Assembly: GCA_021792615.1 (NCBI GenBank)
Contig: JAJYUJ010000067.1
Coordinates: 1 to 5,751 of the forward strand
Direction of reading: 5' to 3'
Source: a bacterium
Lineage (GTDB): Bacteria > JAMCPX01
DNA length: 5,751 nucleotides
Shown: positions 5,633-5,751 of the stretch, in pieces
Layout of the letters: the number at the start of each line of letters is the position of its first letter
How positions within the stretch are numbered: position 1 is the stretch's first letter
Made by a program: the position numbers and the translations under genes
Notes under the pieces: model-generated
Database searches by the model: none
Seen by the model: only the letters and a program-made list of their open reading frames with translations
Told to the model about the DNA's origin: nothing

Positions 5633-5751
5633 ATCCGAAAAATGCGTTTGAAAAATAAGGAAGTTTATGCAATGAGCGATGGGGTACCCACCCGACAGGG
5701 AAGGGTCGCGCGTCAGACAAAGGTATTCTTCGAAAATCCGATGAGGAAACA
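5633..5751 (+). mobile_element. Element M copy 3, cut by the window end
   Basis: It begins ATCCGAAAAATGC after a TA (5631-5632), then GTTTGAAA, AATAAGGAAGTTTA and TGCAATGAGCGAT, in the same orientation as copy 2. A GC-rich segment, GGGGTACCCA through GGGTCG, follows where copy 1 has only a few bases, adding about 23 bp. Alignment then resumes at CGCGTCAGACAAAGG and runs to the window edge with AAATCCGATGAGGAAAC. The far end lies outside the window. Confidence 0.8.

Noticed and set aside
316-5751. Regularly spaced repeats as a possible CRISPR array
   Set aside because: The repeats are about 220 bp, inverted or kilobases apart, and there are no short repeat-spacer units or cas genes.

Overview
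The window reads as accessory-rich chromosome of a diderm (Gram-negative) bacterium. An lpxC gene shows that lipid A is made. The mix of a DUF502-type protein end, tandem acyl-CoA dehydrogenases and many short palindromic repeats would fit Desulfobacterota/Nitrospirota-like or related environmental lineages. That placement is inference; nothing here fixes the taxon.

Layout. 1-120 is the 3' end of a plus-strand gene, probably DUF502. 121-315 has no gene but holds a terminator-like hairpin and a REP-like palindrome. 319-539 is the first copy of a short non-autonomous element with inverted ends and TA flanks (here called element M). 676-1020 encodes a HIT-family (HinT-like) protein. 1134-2018 encodes LpxC. 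2031-2348 is a second copy of M, in the opposite orientation, with a smaller inverted-repeat element nested in it. 2348-5322 is a minus-strand unit read tetR -> acyl-CoA dehydrogenase A -> acyl-CoA dehydrogenase B. 5371-5632 is a mosaic of dispersed palindromic repeats. 5633 to the window end is a third copy of M, cut by the window edge.

How the genes work together. tetR and the two dehydrogenases are closely spaced (35 bp, then 9 bp), with strong ribosome binding sites before both dehydrogenases. They look like a self-regulated operon for oxidising an acyl-CoA substrate, with electrons presumably passing to an electron-transferring flavoprotein encoded elsewhere. The two dehydrogenases carry their likely catalytic glutamate at different places in the fold, so they may act on different substrates or successive steps. 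HIT and lpxC are housekeeping-type genes with no evident link to that operon.

The most unusual content is the repeat biology. Three copies of M punctuate every gene-block boundary. One copy forms the stop codon of an acyl-CoA dehydrogenase at its junction, one contains a second element, and one has gained a GC-rich palindromic insert. I found no defence or other new multi-gene system.
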